Below the pieces are notes generated by a model that saw only the letters and a list, made by a program, of their open reading frames with translations, made no database searches and had not been told where the DNA came from. This document shows positions 8,459-16,663 of a stretch of DNA of 64,000 nucleotides, one piece after another. Origin of the DNA: Streptomyces sp. CGMCC 4.7035 (lineage in GTDB: Bacteria; Actinomycetota; Actinomycetes; Streptomycetales; Streptomycetaceae); contig NZ_CP134053.1 of NCBI RefSeq assembly GCF_031583065.1, positions 4,464,001 to 4,528,000 on the forward strand. Direction: 5' to 3'. Every line of letters starts with the position of its first letter. Position 1 is the stretch's first letter. The position numbers and the translations under genes were made by a program.

Positions 8459-8752
8459 TCAGTCGATGCCTTCGACGATGCGGAAGTCGCGCTCGACGCC
8501 GTCGGAAAGGGCGACCAGCGCCTCCTGGTAGGCCGCACTCTCGCGCGCCGCGACGGCCTGCTCGAAGCTGTCGAACTCGATCAGGACGGTGCGCTCGGCG
8601 ATTCCGGCGTCATGCGCCACGACCCGACCGCCACGGACGAGGACCCGACCGCCCCCCGCCTCGACGGCCGGGCGGGCCAGCTTGTTGTACGCAGCCAACT
8701 TCTCAGGGTCTGAAATGGTGCGGTAGACGCTGACCCAGTAGCCCTTGGGCAT
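8459..8752 (-). CDS. DUF1330 domain protein
   Basis: This is a complete 97-residue product: MPKGYWVSVYRTISDPEKLA, then the core AYNKLARPAVEAGGGRVLVR. It ends in VLIEFDSFEQAVAARES and AYQEALVAL. That is the ferredoxin-like dimeric alpha/beta barrel pattern of DUF1330 proteins, related to EthD/ABM-type domains, for which no general reaction is established. It lies 33 bases downstream of the MFS gene on the same strand and may be the third gene of the marR-MFS operon. A GGAGG-like site precedes the ATG. Confidence 0.85.
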   Translation of the reverse strand: MPKGYWVSVYRTISDPEKLAAYNKLARPAVEAGGGRVLVRGGRVVAHDAGIAERTVLIEFDSFEQAVAARESAAYQEALVALSDGVERDFRIVEGID

Positions 8753-8785
8753 GGAACCTCCAGTGTTGGGATGAGTGCATCTGAC

Positions 8786-10219
8786 TTACGGGTTGGTCTC
8801 GGACGAGCGTCGGCGGGCGAGAGCGAGGCTTGTCAGCGTCGTGATCACCATGGCGCCGATGCCGACCAGCGCCGCGGTGGTGTAGGCGCTGTCGTCGGGG
8901 AAGAGGTGGCCGGGGCCGGTGCCCGCGGCGAGGATCAGGCCGCCGATGGCGCTGCCCAGGGAGTACCCGACGCTGCGGACGACGTAGTTGAAGCTCATGG
9001 CGCTCGACGTCTCGCTCCTGGGGGTGACGGCCAGGATGACGCCAGGCATCGCGGCCGAAAAGCCGCCGACGCCGAAGCCGAGCACGCCCATCGCCGCGAA
9101 CAGTTCGGCCAGGTCCGACCGGGCCGCCGCGAACAGAGCGAACCCGCCGCCGACCACGACGGCGCTGCCGGCCAGGAGCAGGGGGTCGGCGATCCGCGAC
9201 CGGACCCGCGGCGTGAGCTTGCCGGCGACGAACCCCAGCACCGAGAACGGGATGAGGACCAGCCCGGCGACGAAGGTCGTCAGCCCGAAGCCGTAGCCGG
9301 CGGCGTGCGGCGTCTGCGCGTACCGGGTGATGAGCGTGAGCAGGAGGTACATGCCGATCCCGCCGACGAACATGGCGAGGTTCGCCCCGGCGACCGCCGG
9401 GTGCCGCACCGCCCGCACATCGACCAGGGGCGTCGTGCTGCGCAGCTCGATGACGGCCCAGACGCAGAGCAGCACCACCGCGACGACGGCGAGGCCCGCC
9501 GCCACGGCGAGGTGCCGGCTCCACAGATTCCGTTCGCCGGCGAGGAACAGCACCAGCAGCAGCACAGCGGCCAGGACGACCGCGCCTGCCACGTCCACGT
9601 GGGCGGAGCGGCCTTCGGGGGCTTCGGGCATGGAGCGCCACGCGGTCAGGAGGGCGGCGGCGGTGACGACCAGGCCGAGGCCGTAGGCGGCCCGTACCCC
9701 GCCGAGCTCGGCGAGCAGTGCGGCCAGCGGGTAGCCGACGCCGGCCCCGATGATCGAGACCACCGAGATCAGGGCGATCACGGCCGCGCTGCGCTCCTCG
9801 GGGAGGTGGTCCCGGGCCACGCCCATCATCAGCGCCGTCAGCCCGAGCCCGACGCCCTGGGCCGCCCTGCCGGCCAGCAGCCACGCGAACGGCAGCGGCA
9901 GCACGGTGAGCGCGCTGCCGGCGACGACGACCGCCAGCGTGGCGAGGATCGTGGCCCGCCGGTGCGGGCCGGCTCCGAGCCGCCCCAGGACCGGCGTGGC
10001 GACGGCGCCGCTGAGCAGCGCGACGGTCAGCGTCCACTGCGCGCTGCCGAGCGAGACGTGGAACGAGGTCGCCACGCTGGTGATGAGCGGCGTCCCGAGG
10101 CTGGCGACCGCCGCCACGACCAGAGCGATGAACATCAGGGCGGGGACCAGCAGCCGCGCCTCGGAACGCGCCACTGAGAACGCCTTCACCGCGACCCCGC
10201 CGACCGGCTGCCCGGTCAC
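8786..10219 (-). CDS. MFS transporter (multidrug/arabinose efflux type)
   Basis: GTG at 10219 overlaps the MarR stop as GTGA and is preferred; a second GTG at 10189 is possible. The product is 477 residues with 12 or more hydrophobic segments. The cytoplasmic loop 2-3 motif A is reduced to GRLGAGPHRR, followed by GRAAQGVGLGLTALMMGVA (motif B) and GPGHLFPDD near the last helix. This is a major-facilitator permease, probably a proton-driven drug exporter. Translational coupling to a MarR repressor supports drug-responsive control. Substrate unknown. Confidence 0.88.
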   Translation of the reverse strand: MTGQPVGGVAVKAFSVARSEARLLVPALMFIALVVAAVASLGTPLITSVATSFHVSLGSAQWTLTVALLSGAVATPVLGRLGAGPHRRATILATLAVVVAGSALTVLPLPFAWLLAGRAAQGVGLGLTALMMGVARDHLPEERSAAVIALISVVSIIGAGVGYPLAALLAELGGVRAAYGLGLVVTAAALLTAWRSMPEAPEGRSAHVDVAGAVVLAAVLLLVLFLAGERNLWSRHLAVAAGLAVVAVVLLCVWAVIELRSTTPLVDVRAVRHPAVAGANLAMFVGGIGMYLLLTLITRYAQTPHAAGYGFGLTTFVAGLVLIPFSVLGFVAGKLTPRVRSRIADPLLLAGSAVVVGGGFALFAAARSDLAELFAAMGVLGFGVGGFSAAMPGVILAVTPRSETSSAMSFNYVVRSVGYSLGSAIGGLILAAGTGPGHLFPDDSAYTTAALVGIGAMVITTLTSLALARRRSSETNP

Positions 10220-10674
10220 TGCGTCGGCCCTTCGCGGTCCTGGCTTTCGAGCTCTGCCAGATGCTTCAGCGCCGGAAGGGCCGCCACCAGCGCCTCGACC
10301 TCGTCGCCGGTGAGCTCGCCGATCAACCGCTCGAACGCGTGGACGCCCGCCTGGCGCCGCGTCCGGACGTAGGAGGCGCCGGCCTCGGTCAGGCACACCA
10401 GCGTGACCCGCTTGTCGGACGCGTCGCCCCGCCGCTCGACCAGGCCGGACTCCTCCATCACCCGGACCAGGGCGGTCATCGCGGGCTGGGTGACGCCCTC
10501 GACCGCGGCCAGATCGGTGATGCGCCGCGGGCCGGTCCGGTCCAGGGTGGCCAGCGTGGCGGCGGACGTCAGGCTCATGTCCCGGGGCAGGCGTCTCGCG
10601 GCCCTGGTGGCCAGGCTGTAGAGGGCTGCCCCGATGGCGGCGGACGCGCCAGGAGCGGTGCCTTGACGACTCAT
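10216..10674 (-). CDS. MarR-family transcriptional regulator
   Basis: The 152-residue product has the MarR winged helix: SAATLATLDRTGPRRITDLA, then AVEGVTQPAMTALVRVMEES (recognition helix) and GLVERRGDASDKRVTLVCLT (wing with the D-x-R motif), ending in a C-terminal dimerisation helix. It is the first gene of an operon with the overlapping MFS exporter, so it likely represses that exporter and itself and is released by the exported compound. An AT-rich promoter and an inverted repeat lie across its start codon. Confidence 0.9.
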   Translation of the reverse strand: MSRQGTAPGASAAIGAALYSLATRAARRLPRDMSLTSAATLATLDRTGPRRITDLAAVEGVTQPAMTALVRVMEESGLVERRGDASDKRVTLVCLTEAGASYVRTRRQAGVHAFERLIGELTGDEVEALVAALPALKHLAELESQDREGPTQ

Positions 10675-10705
10675 GCTCGAAGCATAGCATTTTTATATTC
10701 ATAGT
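10673..10705 (-). promoter_or_regulatory. marR promoter with a candidate operator
   Basis: ATGCTCGAAGCAT at 10673-10685 is an inverted repeat (ATGCT/AGCAT) overlapping the marR start codon. It is followed upstream by an unusually AT-rich stretch, 10686-10708. The position suits a MarR autoregulatory operator; binding is inferred. Confidence 0.45.
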
Positions 10706-11002
10706 TTATGGAAATGGTCGACTGACGCGGGCGGCCTCGATCCGCACCCGCGACGGCGGCCGGCCATCGCGCTCGGTGCGCGGCGGGAACCTGCCGCGCC
10801 CGTCGACCAGGAAGTGCTCGTCCAGCACCTCCGGCGCGTGGTGGGCCATGGCCGTCTCAGTGCCCTGCGACAGGATGGCGGCCCGCGCGCCCGCCCACGG
10901 CGTTCCAGCAGTACCTCGACAAACGAGGACTGCCCCGGCCCCTGTGGTGGAGGCAGGGTAAATGACCTCGAACCTCAAGATTCCCGACAGAGTCGCTCAC
11001 TG
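10706..11002. other. Stretch without a supported gene
   Basis: About 300 bases between the marR promoter and the lipoprotein gene. One open frame of 90 codons on the minus strand exists, but it has no recognisable domain or ribosome site. Confidence 0.4.
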
Positions 11003-11287
11003 CTAGCGCGTGGTGCACTTGGGGTAGCTCGACCCCTCGACGCAGTTGCCGTAGGCGCTGCTGCTGACGTCGATCTCTTCCTCGTCCCCGCCCTTCGTAC
11101 GGACCGTCAGTTCGTACTCGGTGTGGCAGCTGCGGGTCTTCTTCGTGCCCTTCTTCTTCGTCTTGCACTCGTAGTCCGTGTCCTTGCTGACGACAGTGCC
11201 GGTGACGGTCTTCGACTTGCTGCTGCAACCGGCCAGTGGCGCGGTGAGTGCGGCGACGGTGAGCAGGACTGCGAGCGTGCGCTTCAT
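11003..11287 (-). CDS. Small secreted lipoprotein
   Basis: ATG at 11287 follows GGGGGA and yields 94 residues. The start MKRTLAVLLTVAALTAPLAG plus Cys is a classical type II signal peptide with lipobox APLAGC, so the mature protein is anchored by lipid-modified Cys21 on the outer membrane face. The rest is a compact polar domain rich in Lys/Thr with four cysteines (ECKTKKK, RSCHTEYELTV, YGNCVEGSSYPKC), probably disulfide-bonded. I know of similar short Streptomyces lipoproteins of unknown function. It stands alone, with decayed genes on both sides. Confidence 0.8.
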   Translation of the reverse strand: MKRTLAVLLTVAALTAPLAGCSSKSKTVTGTVVSKDTDYECKTKKKGTKKTRSCHTEYELTVRTKGGDEEEIDVSSSAYGNCVEGSSYPKCTTR

Positions 11288-11352
11288 GTGGTCTTCCCCC
11301 GGGACGTCGTGAGTTGGGCGGCGTTCTCCGGACGATGGTGCCCGATGCGCCG

Positions 11353-11691
11353 TCACGTCGGAACGGCGGGGCCGTATGCGAGTCCGGTCATTGTGACGGG
11401 AAAACGGGCCGCGGTCGGCTGCCGTGACCCGTTTCCTTTTCCATGCCGCCGAGGAGGCCCCACATACTCCTCGCGGGAGCCGTTGCTGCCGCTGGTCACG
11501 TCGTTGAGGGCGGACGTGCCGGCCGCGTTGTACGGGTGCTGCGCCGGGTAGTCGCTGCTGCGGCTCAACACCCGCTCCACGACAGCCAGTTCGTCCCGCT
11601 TGACCTGGACTTCCTGAACCTGCTTGGTCAACTGCTCGGCGAGGGCGTCCAGTTCGCTCCGGCGAGCGGTGCTCCACTGCCGCTCCTGCAT
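11353..11691 (-). CDS. Coiled-coil hypothetical protein, probably a truncated copy
   Basis: From an ATG at 11691 the frame reads RRSELDALAEQLTKQVQEVQ then VKRDELAVVERVLSRSSDYP, a strong heptad-type amphipathic helix. Proteins with this N-terminus (ELxALAxQLxxQxxEVxxKRDELxVxERVLxR) are common hypotheticals in Streptomyces and normally continue into a winged-helix-like domain. Here the C-terminal 60 residues are low-complexity and unlike that domain, so the gene looks truncated. No function can be assigned. Confidence 0.45.
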   Translation of the reverse strand: MQERQWSTARRSELDALAEQLTKQVQEVQVKRDELAVVERVLSRSSDYPAQHPYNAAGTSALNDVTSGSNGSREEYVGPPRRHGKGNGSRQPTAARFPVTMTGLAYGPAVPT

Positions 11692-11954
11692 CCCCGCAGC
11701 CTCCCGCGGTCTCATGGCGTGCCGACCGCGCTCCAACTGCTGGCCGCAGGTCTGGCCCGCGTTCAACACAACCAGCAGAGAGCACTGTGGAGTTCTGCCG
11801 ACCCATCAGGAGACCCGGTGGGTCTGCCTACGGCTTGGACCTCAGGGTTGCGCCGTCTGCTGTGGCGGGCGCTGGAGCAGGGGTACCAGCCAATGTGCAC
11901 CCACGCGCTGATCGATTACAACCGCCCCGACCCAGTCTCGGGACAGGGATCAGG
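11692..11954. other. Stretch without a supported gene
   Basis: About 260 bases between the coiled-coil ORF and the ISL3 remnant. Only short overlapping frames are present, with no recognised motif. Confidence 0.4.
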
Positions 11955-12274
11955 ATCAGGCCGAGCGGGGCGAAGAGCGGGGTGAGGGCGTCGAAGACCT
12001 CGAGGTGGTCGCGCGGCTGGTAGCCGGGTGCTCGGCACTCTTGCGGACAGTGGCTGGCCTGGCTGGCTTCGCCGCCGGCCTCCTTCCCGACCTCGACGCC
12101 GTCGTCTACGGCATGAGCACCGACTGGTCGTCCGGCCCGGTCGAGGGCCGCGTCAACGACCTCAAGGCACTCAAACGCAGCATGTTCGGCCGAGCAAAGT
12201 CACCGCTGCTACGCAAACGGCTCCTCCTGATCGCCGCCGGCCGCCGGCCGCGAACCGGGTTGAAGAGCCCTTGA
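11955..12274 (+). mobile_element. ISL3-family transposase, C-terminal remnant
   Basis: The frame ending at 12274 encodes DWSSGPVEGRVNDLKALKRS followed by MFGRAKSPLLRKRLLL. This is the signature tail of ISL3-type DDE transposases (SGPVEGxVNRxKxxKRxMYGRAxFxLLRxR), which includes the last catalytic Glu. The upstream part (LVAGCSALLRTVAGLAGFAA) still resembles the preceding helices, but the D-D residues and the 5' two thirds are missing. No inverted repeat end was identified. Confidence 0.75.
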
Positions 12275-12299
12275 TCGACTTTCAGGAGCGCCTGCCCGG

Positions 12300-12641
12300 T
12301 CAAGGCTGCCCTTCCCCGCCTCGAAGCTGACGGTCCAGGAACTCGACCAGTCCCGTCTCCGAACGTACCAGCCGCTCGCGTTGCTCAGGGGGAAGGGATG
12401 CGAGGGCATCGACCAGAACCCGCTTCCGCGGGATGTGAACCATGTTTCCGGAGTAGAGCCTGCAAGTTGAACACCAGGCGAACCCGATGCAGCGCTCGAA
12501 CATGGAGGACTCGGGCGGATAGAAACGGTATTGGTACGAGCGGACGGGCGTCCCGCATGCAGCACAGATCCGGCGTTCACCGTCCAGAACGGACCAGCCG
12601 CTCCCGACCTTGCGCCAGTGCTGCCGCCCGGCCGGTGCTCT
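12300..12641 (-). pseudogene. Zinc-ribbon hypothetical protein, 5' truncated
   Basis: The minus frame is open from 12641 to a stop at 12300 and reads RKVGSGWSVLDGERRICAAC, GTPVRSYQYRFYPPESS, then FAWCSTCRLYSGNMVHIPRK and LASLPPEQRERLVRSETGLV. Two CxxC pairs (CAAC and CSTC) form a zinc ribbon. The gene lacks a start: the only ATG is internal at 12503 and would remove the first CxxC. Similar Streptomyces proteins of unknown function begin shortly before this point, so a small 5' deletion is likely. Confidence 0.5.
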
Positions 12642-12913
12642 TCAAGTCGTCATGTCCAGCATTCTGTCCGACCGAGGCTGCACGGCACAGCCGTCCGTAC
12701 AAATCTTGGCCACCGAACACAGACCGTGACGGTCCTTGATCGGCTTCACGAAATCCGCGCCTGAACCATTCAGCCATTGCCGACAATCGCCTTCAGTTCT
12801 TGCGGAACACCCGCCGCCATATCGGAGGCCCGGACCAGAAAGGCGAGGCCAGGTTCGGAAGCACTGGAGTGTTCGACACCCGGAGATCCCGATGAATTCT
12901 GGCCGACGCTGGG
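12642..12913. other. Stretch without a supported gene
   Basis: About 270 bases between the zinc-ribbon remnant and the integrase remnant. Several short frames, none recognised. Confidence 0.35.
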
Positions 12914-13788
12914 GAGCGCGGGCAGCGGGATCTGGGGCCGGCGTCGGTGCGTCATCTGGAGTCCTTGCTGGACAACCACCTCTTCCCGATCCTGGGCAGT
13001 CGGCGGATGAATACGTTCGATCCGAGGGGTGGACGGGGTTCATCCAGACGATGGAGCGCAACGGTGTCGGTCTGGCCACGCAGTCCAACGCCTTCGACAG
13101 GCTGAAGGCGATCCTGCTGGACGCGCACCGGCTGGGCCTGTTCGACGACAACCCGCTGGCGGGCGTCAAGCCTCCGCAGTACGACCCGAAGCGGGCGGTG
13201 ATCCCCTCGCCTGCCCTGCTGCGTGAGATACGTGCCGCCGGTGACGACAGCTTCCTTCTGGTCGCCGACCTGATGAGTGGCTGCGGTATGCGCAATGGTG
13301 AGGCGGCCGCGGTCAACCTCAACAACGTTGTCGCGGACGACGTCTACCGCATTACCGAGCAGGTCAACCTGATCACCCGCCAGTACGGCCGGCTCAAGCA
13401 CCGCAAGGTGGGCGAGTACCGGGACGTGCCGTTGCCCGCGTGGGTGCGGGAGACGATCGAGTGGTATGCCGACAAGTACGGCACCGTGGACGGCTATCTG
13501 CTTCGTCATCCGAACGATCCGGGCAGGACGTTCCCGTATTACCACATCCACAATCAGTGGAAGAGGATCAATCGGGCGGGTGAGGTGGACATCCCCGAAG
13601 GGATGGTCATCTACGGGTTCAGGCACTTCTTCGCGTCCAAATGCCTCACCCATGGCACCCCCATCACCGACGTCGCGGAGTGGATGGGCCACAACAGCCT
13701 GGACATCACCTTCAAGGTCTACCGGCACCTCATGCCCGGCTCGATCGGCAAAGCCGCCAAGGCCCTCGACCTCGGCCTCACCACATGA
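12914..13788 (+). pseudogene. Tyrosine recombinase (phage-type integrase), frameshifted and 5' truncated
   Basis: One frame from about 12914 encodes the end of a core-binding domain (LGPASVRHLESLLDNHLFPI then LGSRRMNTFDPRGVDG). Near 13040 the coding sense moves to the frame that ends at 13788: FIQTMERNGVGLATQSNAFD, DSFLLVADLMSGCGMRNGEA, YGFRHFFASKCLTHG, DVAEWMGHNSLDITFKVYRH. The catalytic pieces are visible: Arg in GMRNGE, Arg-His in YGFRHFF, His in GHNSLD and the Tyr nucleophile in FKVYRHL. The catalytic domain is intact, but the frameshift and missing arm-binding region mean it is probably inactive. No tRNA lies next to it. Its last 258 bases are repeated in inverse orientation at 15261-15518. 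Confidence 0.8.
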
Positions 13789-13789
13789 A
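13532..13789 (+). repeat. Left arm of a 258-bp inverted repeat (integrase 3' end)
   Basis: The sequence matches the reverse complement of 15261-15518 over 258 bases, without gaps. I count five mismatches (about 98% identity). The match covers the last part of the integrase gene through three bases past its stop. Confidence 0.9.
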
Positions 13790-14288
13790 CGGTCTCCCAA
13801 AACAGCCCAGTTCACGGCCAGAGACAACGTGAACGCACCCCGCTGGAACGCTGCCGCGCCCACAGACTGGGCCCGGCTTTGAACACCGTCAAACGGCACC
13901 CGCGCACCGGAGCCCGACCGCTGCGCCGAACGTCTAGGTGTGCTGGCCGGACAGGCTGGTGACGAGCGCGTCGAGGTGCCGAGCCCCTGGACAGTTCACC
14001 CCACGCACCTCGGCGGTCTCCATCGCGTCGTCAGAGCACAGAGCCGCGTGCCCGAGAAGGACCGCGTTACAACCCGGTGCGGGACGATGCGCCGCACCAG
14101 GCGGTCCCTGCCGGCCGCACACCCACCCCGCCGCTTCTGCGGTCTTCGCCGGACTCCCGCACTACATGACAGCCACGACACACCCTCGCGCGGATGAACC
14201 TAAGGGCCCGGAAAGCCGTCAATAAACAACGTCGGTAGTCACCCATGATCGACGTTGGCAACCACCTGATCCAAGCGAAAGGCCTCGC
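13790..14288. other. 500-base stretch without a supported gene
   Basis: Between the integrase stop and the deacetylase. Both strands carry only short overlapping frames with no recognised motif. It should hold the deacetylase promoter; no clear -10/-35 pair or repeat was identified. Confidence 0.4.
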
Positions 14289-15068
14289 ATGCCCCAGTAC
14301 GCGCGAAGACGACGGTCGCGAATAATCATCGCCCTCGCGACGGCCGTGACCGTCGTCCTGGCCGTTGTGGTGACTGTGGCCCTGACGGTCACGACGTACG
14401 ATCACACGTCGCCGCGAGCCGCCCGGAGCAAGGCGTCGGGATCGGTGGCCGGCGCCGTCGACTGCCGTAAGGCGAAGTGCGTGGCCCTCACCTTCGACGG
14501 CGGCCCCAGTCCGACGACCCCCAGGCTGCTGGACATCCTGAAGCAGGACGATCTGCATGCGACGTTCTTCGTGCAGGGCGCGGGACACATCGCCAAGTAC
14601 CCCGAGATCCTCCGGCGTATCGCGGACGAGGGGCATGAAATCGGCAACCACACCTGGACTCACGAGATACTGACGCAGATCGACGCGGACGACGCCCGTC
14701 AGGAGCTGACCCGCACGCAGGACGCCATCGAGAAGATCACCGGCACCAAGCCCATCCTGATGCGTCCGCCGCAGGGCCGCACCAACCGCAAGGTGGCCAA
14801 GATCTGCAAAGAGTTGGGCCTGGCGCAGGTGCTGTGGAGCGTCACGGCCAAGGACTACGAGACGACCGACTCCGCCCTGATCACCAAGCGAGTGCTCGAC
14901 CAAACGCACCGCGACGGCATCATCCTGCTGCACGACCTGCACAAGGGGACCGTGCCCGCCGTCCCGGGGATCATCAAGGCGCTCCAGCAGCGCGGCTACA
15001 CCATCGTCACGGTGTCGCAGCTACTCGCCCCTGCCAAGCCCCAACCAGGGATGGTCTACCGGCCCTGA
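14289..15068 (+). CDS. Membrane-anchored polysaccharide deacetylase (NodB/CE4 family)
   Basis: ATG at 14289 gives a 259-residue protein. An Arg-rich start and one hydrophobic helix (residues 12-36) make an N-terminal anchor or signal. The NodB domain follows. Motif 1 is ALTFDGGPSP with Asp70 and Gly71 where most CE4 enzymes have Asp-Asp; motif 2 is GNHTWTH with zinc ligands His121 and His125; motif 3 is RPPQGRTN, with Gln in place of Tyr of RPPYG; motif 5 is IILLHDLH. The family removes N- or O-acetyl groups from peptidoglycan, chitin or xylan. A Streptomyces subgroup with FD(A/G)GP exists as far as I recall, so the substitution may be a subgroup trait with altered metal binding. The gene lies alone between the inverted integrase repeats. 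Confidence 0.88.
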   Translation: MPQYARRRRSRIIIALATAVTVVLAVVVTVALTVTTYDHTSPRAARSKASGSVAGAVDCRKAKCVALTFDGGPSPTTPRLLDILKQDDLHATFFVQGAGHIAKYPEILRRIADEGHEIGNHTWTHEILTQIDADDARQELTRTQDAIEKITGTKPILMRPPQGRTNRKVAKICKELGLAQVLWSVTAKDYETTDSALITKRVLDQTHRDGIILLHDLHKGTVPAVPGIIKALQQRGYTIVTVSQLLAPAKPQPGMVYRP

Positions 15069-15260
15069 ACACGATCACCCGGGCCCGCTTGAAAGCCGCC
15101 CGGCTGGACTGCACGCGTGACGCCTGACCAGCAAGGTCCATCTTGAAGCCGATCCGCGCTGCAGCCGCTTGTCCTTCGGGATGACCGAGGGACAAGCCAC
15201 CAGCAGGCTCAGATTCATACCGGCCCTGCAGTTCCCGCACCCTGATGGGTCGTCAGGCTC
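15069..15260. other. Short intergenic stretch, nothing recognised
   Basis: About 190 bases between the deacetylase stop and the inverted repeat. No hairpin with a T-tract and no gene were identified. Confidence 0.35.
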
Positions 15261-15518
15261 TTCATGTGGTGAGGCCGAGGTCGAGGGCCTTGGCGGCTTT
15301 GCCGATCGAGCCGGGCATGAGGTGCCGGTAGACCTTGAAGGTGATGTCCAGGCTGTTGTGGCCCATCCACTCGGCGACGTCGGTGATGGGGGTGCCATGG
15401 GTGAGGCAGTTGGACGCGAAGAAGTGCCTCAACCCGTAGATGACCATCCCTTCGAGGATGTCCACCTCACCCGCCCGCTTGATCCTCTTCCACTGATTGT
15501 GGATGTGGTAATACGGGA
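15261..15518 (-). repeat. Right arm of the 258-bp inverted repeat
   Basis: The reverse complement of 13532-13789, with five mismatches counted, four of which change an amino acid of the integrase tail. Confidence 0.9.
15262..15516 (-). pseudogene. Integrase C-terminal fragment, second copy
   Basis: The minus strand encodes PYYHIHNQWKRIKRAGEVDI and continues through YGLRHFFASNCLTHG and FKVYRHLMPG to the same stop as the first copy. Only the last 84 codons are integrase; upstream sequence (to 15711 in the same frame) is unrelated. It keeps the His and Tyr catalytic residues but no start or N-terminal domain, so it is a duplicated gene fragment. Confidence 0.85.
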
Positions 15519-15715
15519 GCCGCGCCGGGCCACCGCACCTCGCCCGTACCGGGGTCGCCGGCCAGGAACACGGGCAGGCGCGCCTCCTGGGCGACGGCGC
15601 GGGCCACCGGGCCCAGACCGACGGTCCGTAGGCGACCATCCTCGCCGTAGCGGCCGCCCATCGGCGGGCAGGCGATGACTCGATCCGGACTCGGCACGCG
15701 GCTCGCGACATTGAT
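15519..15715 (-). pseudogene. Remnant of an unrecognised gene next to the repeat
   Basis: The minus frame reads RVPSPDRVIACPPMGGRYGE then DGRLRTVGLGPVARAVAQEA and RLPVFLAGDPGTGEVRWPG, with strongly protein-like codon use for about 65 codons. It is cut exactly where the integrase-derived repeat begins. I do not recognise the family. The upstream end runs into the ZIP gene region without an evident start. Confidence 0.35.
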
Positions 15716-15771
15716 TGGGCGGCCAGGCAACAGGGGTGGAGCGGTCACCGCGCCTGAGTGCCGCCGCTCCT

Positions 15772-16599
15772 TCAGGCACCGGCCGCCGTGACCACGGCAT
15801 CGGTGATGAAACCGAGCAGGAGGCCCAGCAGGAGGCACCAGGTCGTGAGTGTCTTCAGCCCGGTCCTGCGGGCGACCGCCAACAGTTCGATGACGACGTA
15901 GAGGATCGAGCCGGCGGCGAGGCCGAGGAAGGCGATCGACAGGGTGTCGTTGACCAGGTGCCGGCCGATGAGTGTGCCGAGGAAGGTGGGGCCGCCGCCG
16001 ATCAGGCCGAGCCACAGCAGGGTCGGCCAGGACGGACGTTCGCCTTCGGCGGCCAGGGGGGCGACGATGCCGAACCCCTCGGTGGCGTTATGCAGGCCGA
16101 ACCCGACGATCAGCAGGAGGGCGAGGGACAGTTCGCCCTGGGCGGCGGAGTTGCCGATGGCCAGGCCCTCGGCGAAGTTGTGCAGGCCGATGCCGGTGGC
16201 GATCATCAGCGCGAGCGAGCCCGCCTGACTGCGGGTCCTCGGTGCCAGCTCGGCGGTGGCGGCGGCACCGGGCCCGGTCGTGCGGGCGGAGGCGGCCCGG
16301 CGGCGGCTGACCCAGGCGTCGTAGTGGACGAGCCCGGCCAGTCCGATCGTGAGACCTACGGCCAGGGTGACACCCTCGGACGCGACGTTCGCCCATGCGT
16401 GCTTGCTCAGCGCCTCGTCGACCGGTTCCCAGGCGTGGGTCAGGACGTCCCATACGAGGAAGGTCAGGATGCCGATGGCCACGGCGTTCAGGCCCGCCTT
16501 GAGGCGCGGTGTGGGCGTGCGCAGGCGACCGATGGGAAGGCCGAGGTAGATGGTGAAACCCGCGATGGCGCCGAGCAGGGCGATGTTCGCGCTGGACAT
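15772..16599 (-). CDS. ZIP-family metal transporter
   Basis: ATG at 16599 with GGAG upstream is preferred, giving 275 residues with about eight membrane helices. Both conserved ZIP metal-site motifs are present: GIGLHNFAEGLAIGNSA in helix IV and GFGLHNATEGFGIV in helix V (HNxxEG). A cytoplasmic variable loop after helix III carries SRRRAASARTT. ZIP proteins move zinc, iron or other divalent cations into the cytoplasm. A DmdR1/IdeR-like iron box 46 bases upstream of the start suggests iron-dependent repression, so the relevant cargo may be ferrous iron rather than zinc; that is inference from the site. Confidence 0.9.
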   Translation of the reverse strand: MSSANIALLGAIAGFTIYLGLPIGRLRTPTPRLKAGLNAVAIGILTFLVWDVLTHAWEPVDEALSKHAWANVASEGVTLAVGLTIGLAGLVHYDAWVSRRRAASARTTGPGAAATAELAPRTRSQAGSLALMIATGIGLHNFAEGLAIGNSAAQGELSLALLLIVGFGLHNATEGFGIVAPLAAEGERPSWPTLLWLGLIGGGPTFLGTLIGRHLVNDTLSIAFLGLAAGSILYVVIELLAVARRTGLKTLTTWCLLLGLLLGFITDAVVTAAGA

Positions 16600-16644
16600 G
16601 GGGGACTCCGGTCTTTCGTGCACAGGAAGCACGCCGAAGTTAAG

Positions 16645-16663
16645 TCAGGTAAGGCTCGCCTAA
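16645..16663 (-). promoter_or_regulatory. DmdR/IdeR-like iron box upstream of the ZIP gene
   Basis: TCAGGTAAGGCTCGCCTAA agrees at 15 of 19 positions with the actinomycete iron-box consensus TTAGGTTAGGCTAACCTAA. It keeps the AGGT/CCTAA halves and the central GGCT. It sits directly upstream of the ZIP transporter start. Confidence 0.75.

Noticed and set aside
8771..10177. 468-codon plus frame opposite the MFS gene
   Set aside because: Composition (Asp/Gly/Arg-rich, no motif) is typical for the antisense of a membrane protein gene.
10706..10978. 90-codon minus frame upstream of marR
   Set aside because: No ribosome site, no recognisable domain, weak codon pattern.
12736..13788. Integrase as a single intact 350-codon gene
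   Set aside because: The first 100 codons of that frame are not integrase-like, while the core-binding segment is in another frame, so a frameshift is more likely.
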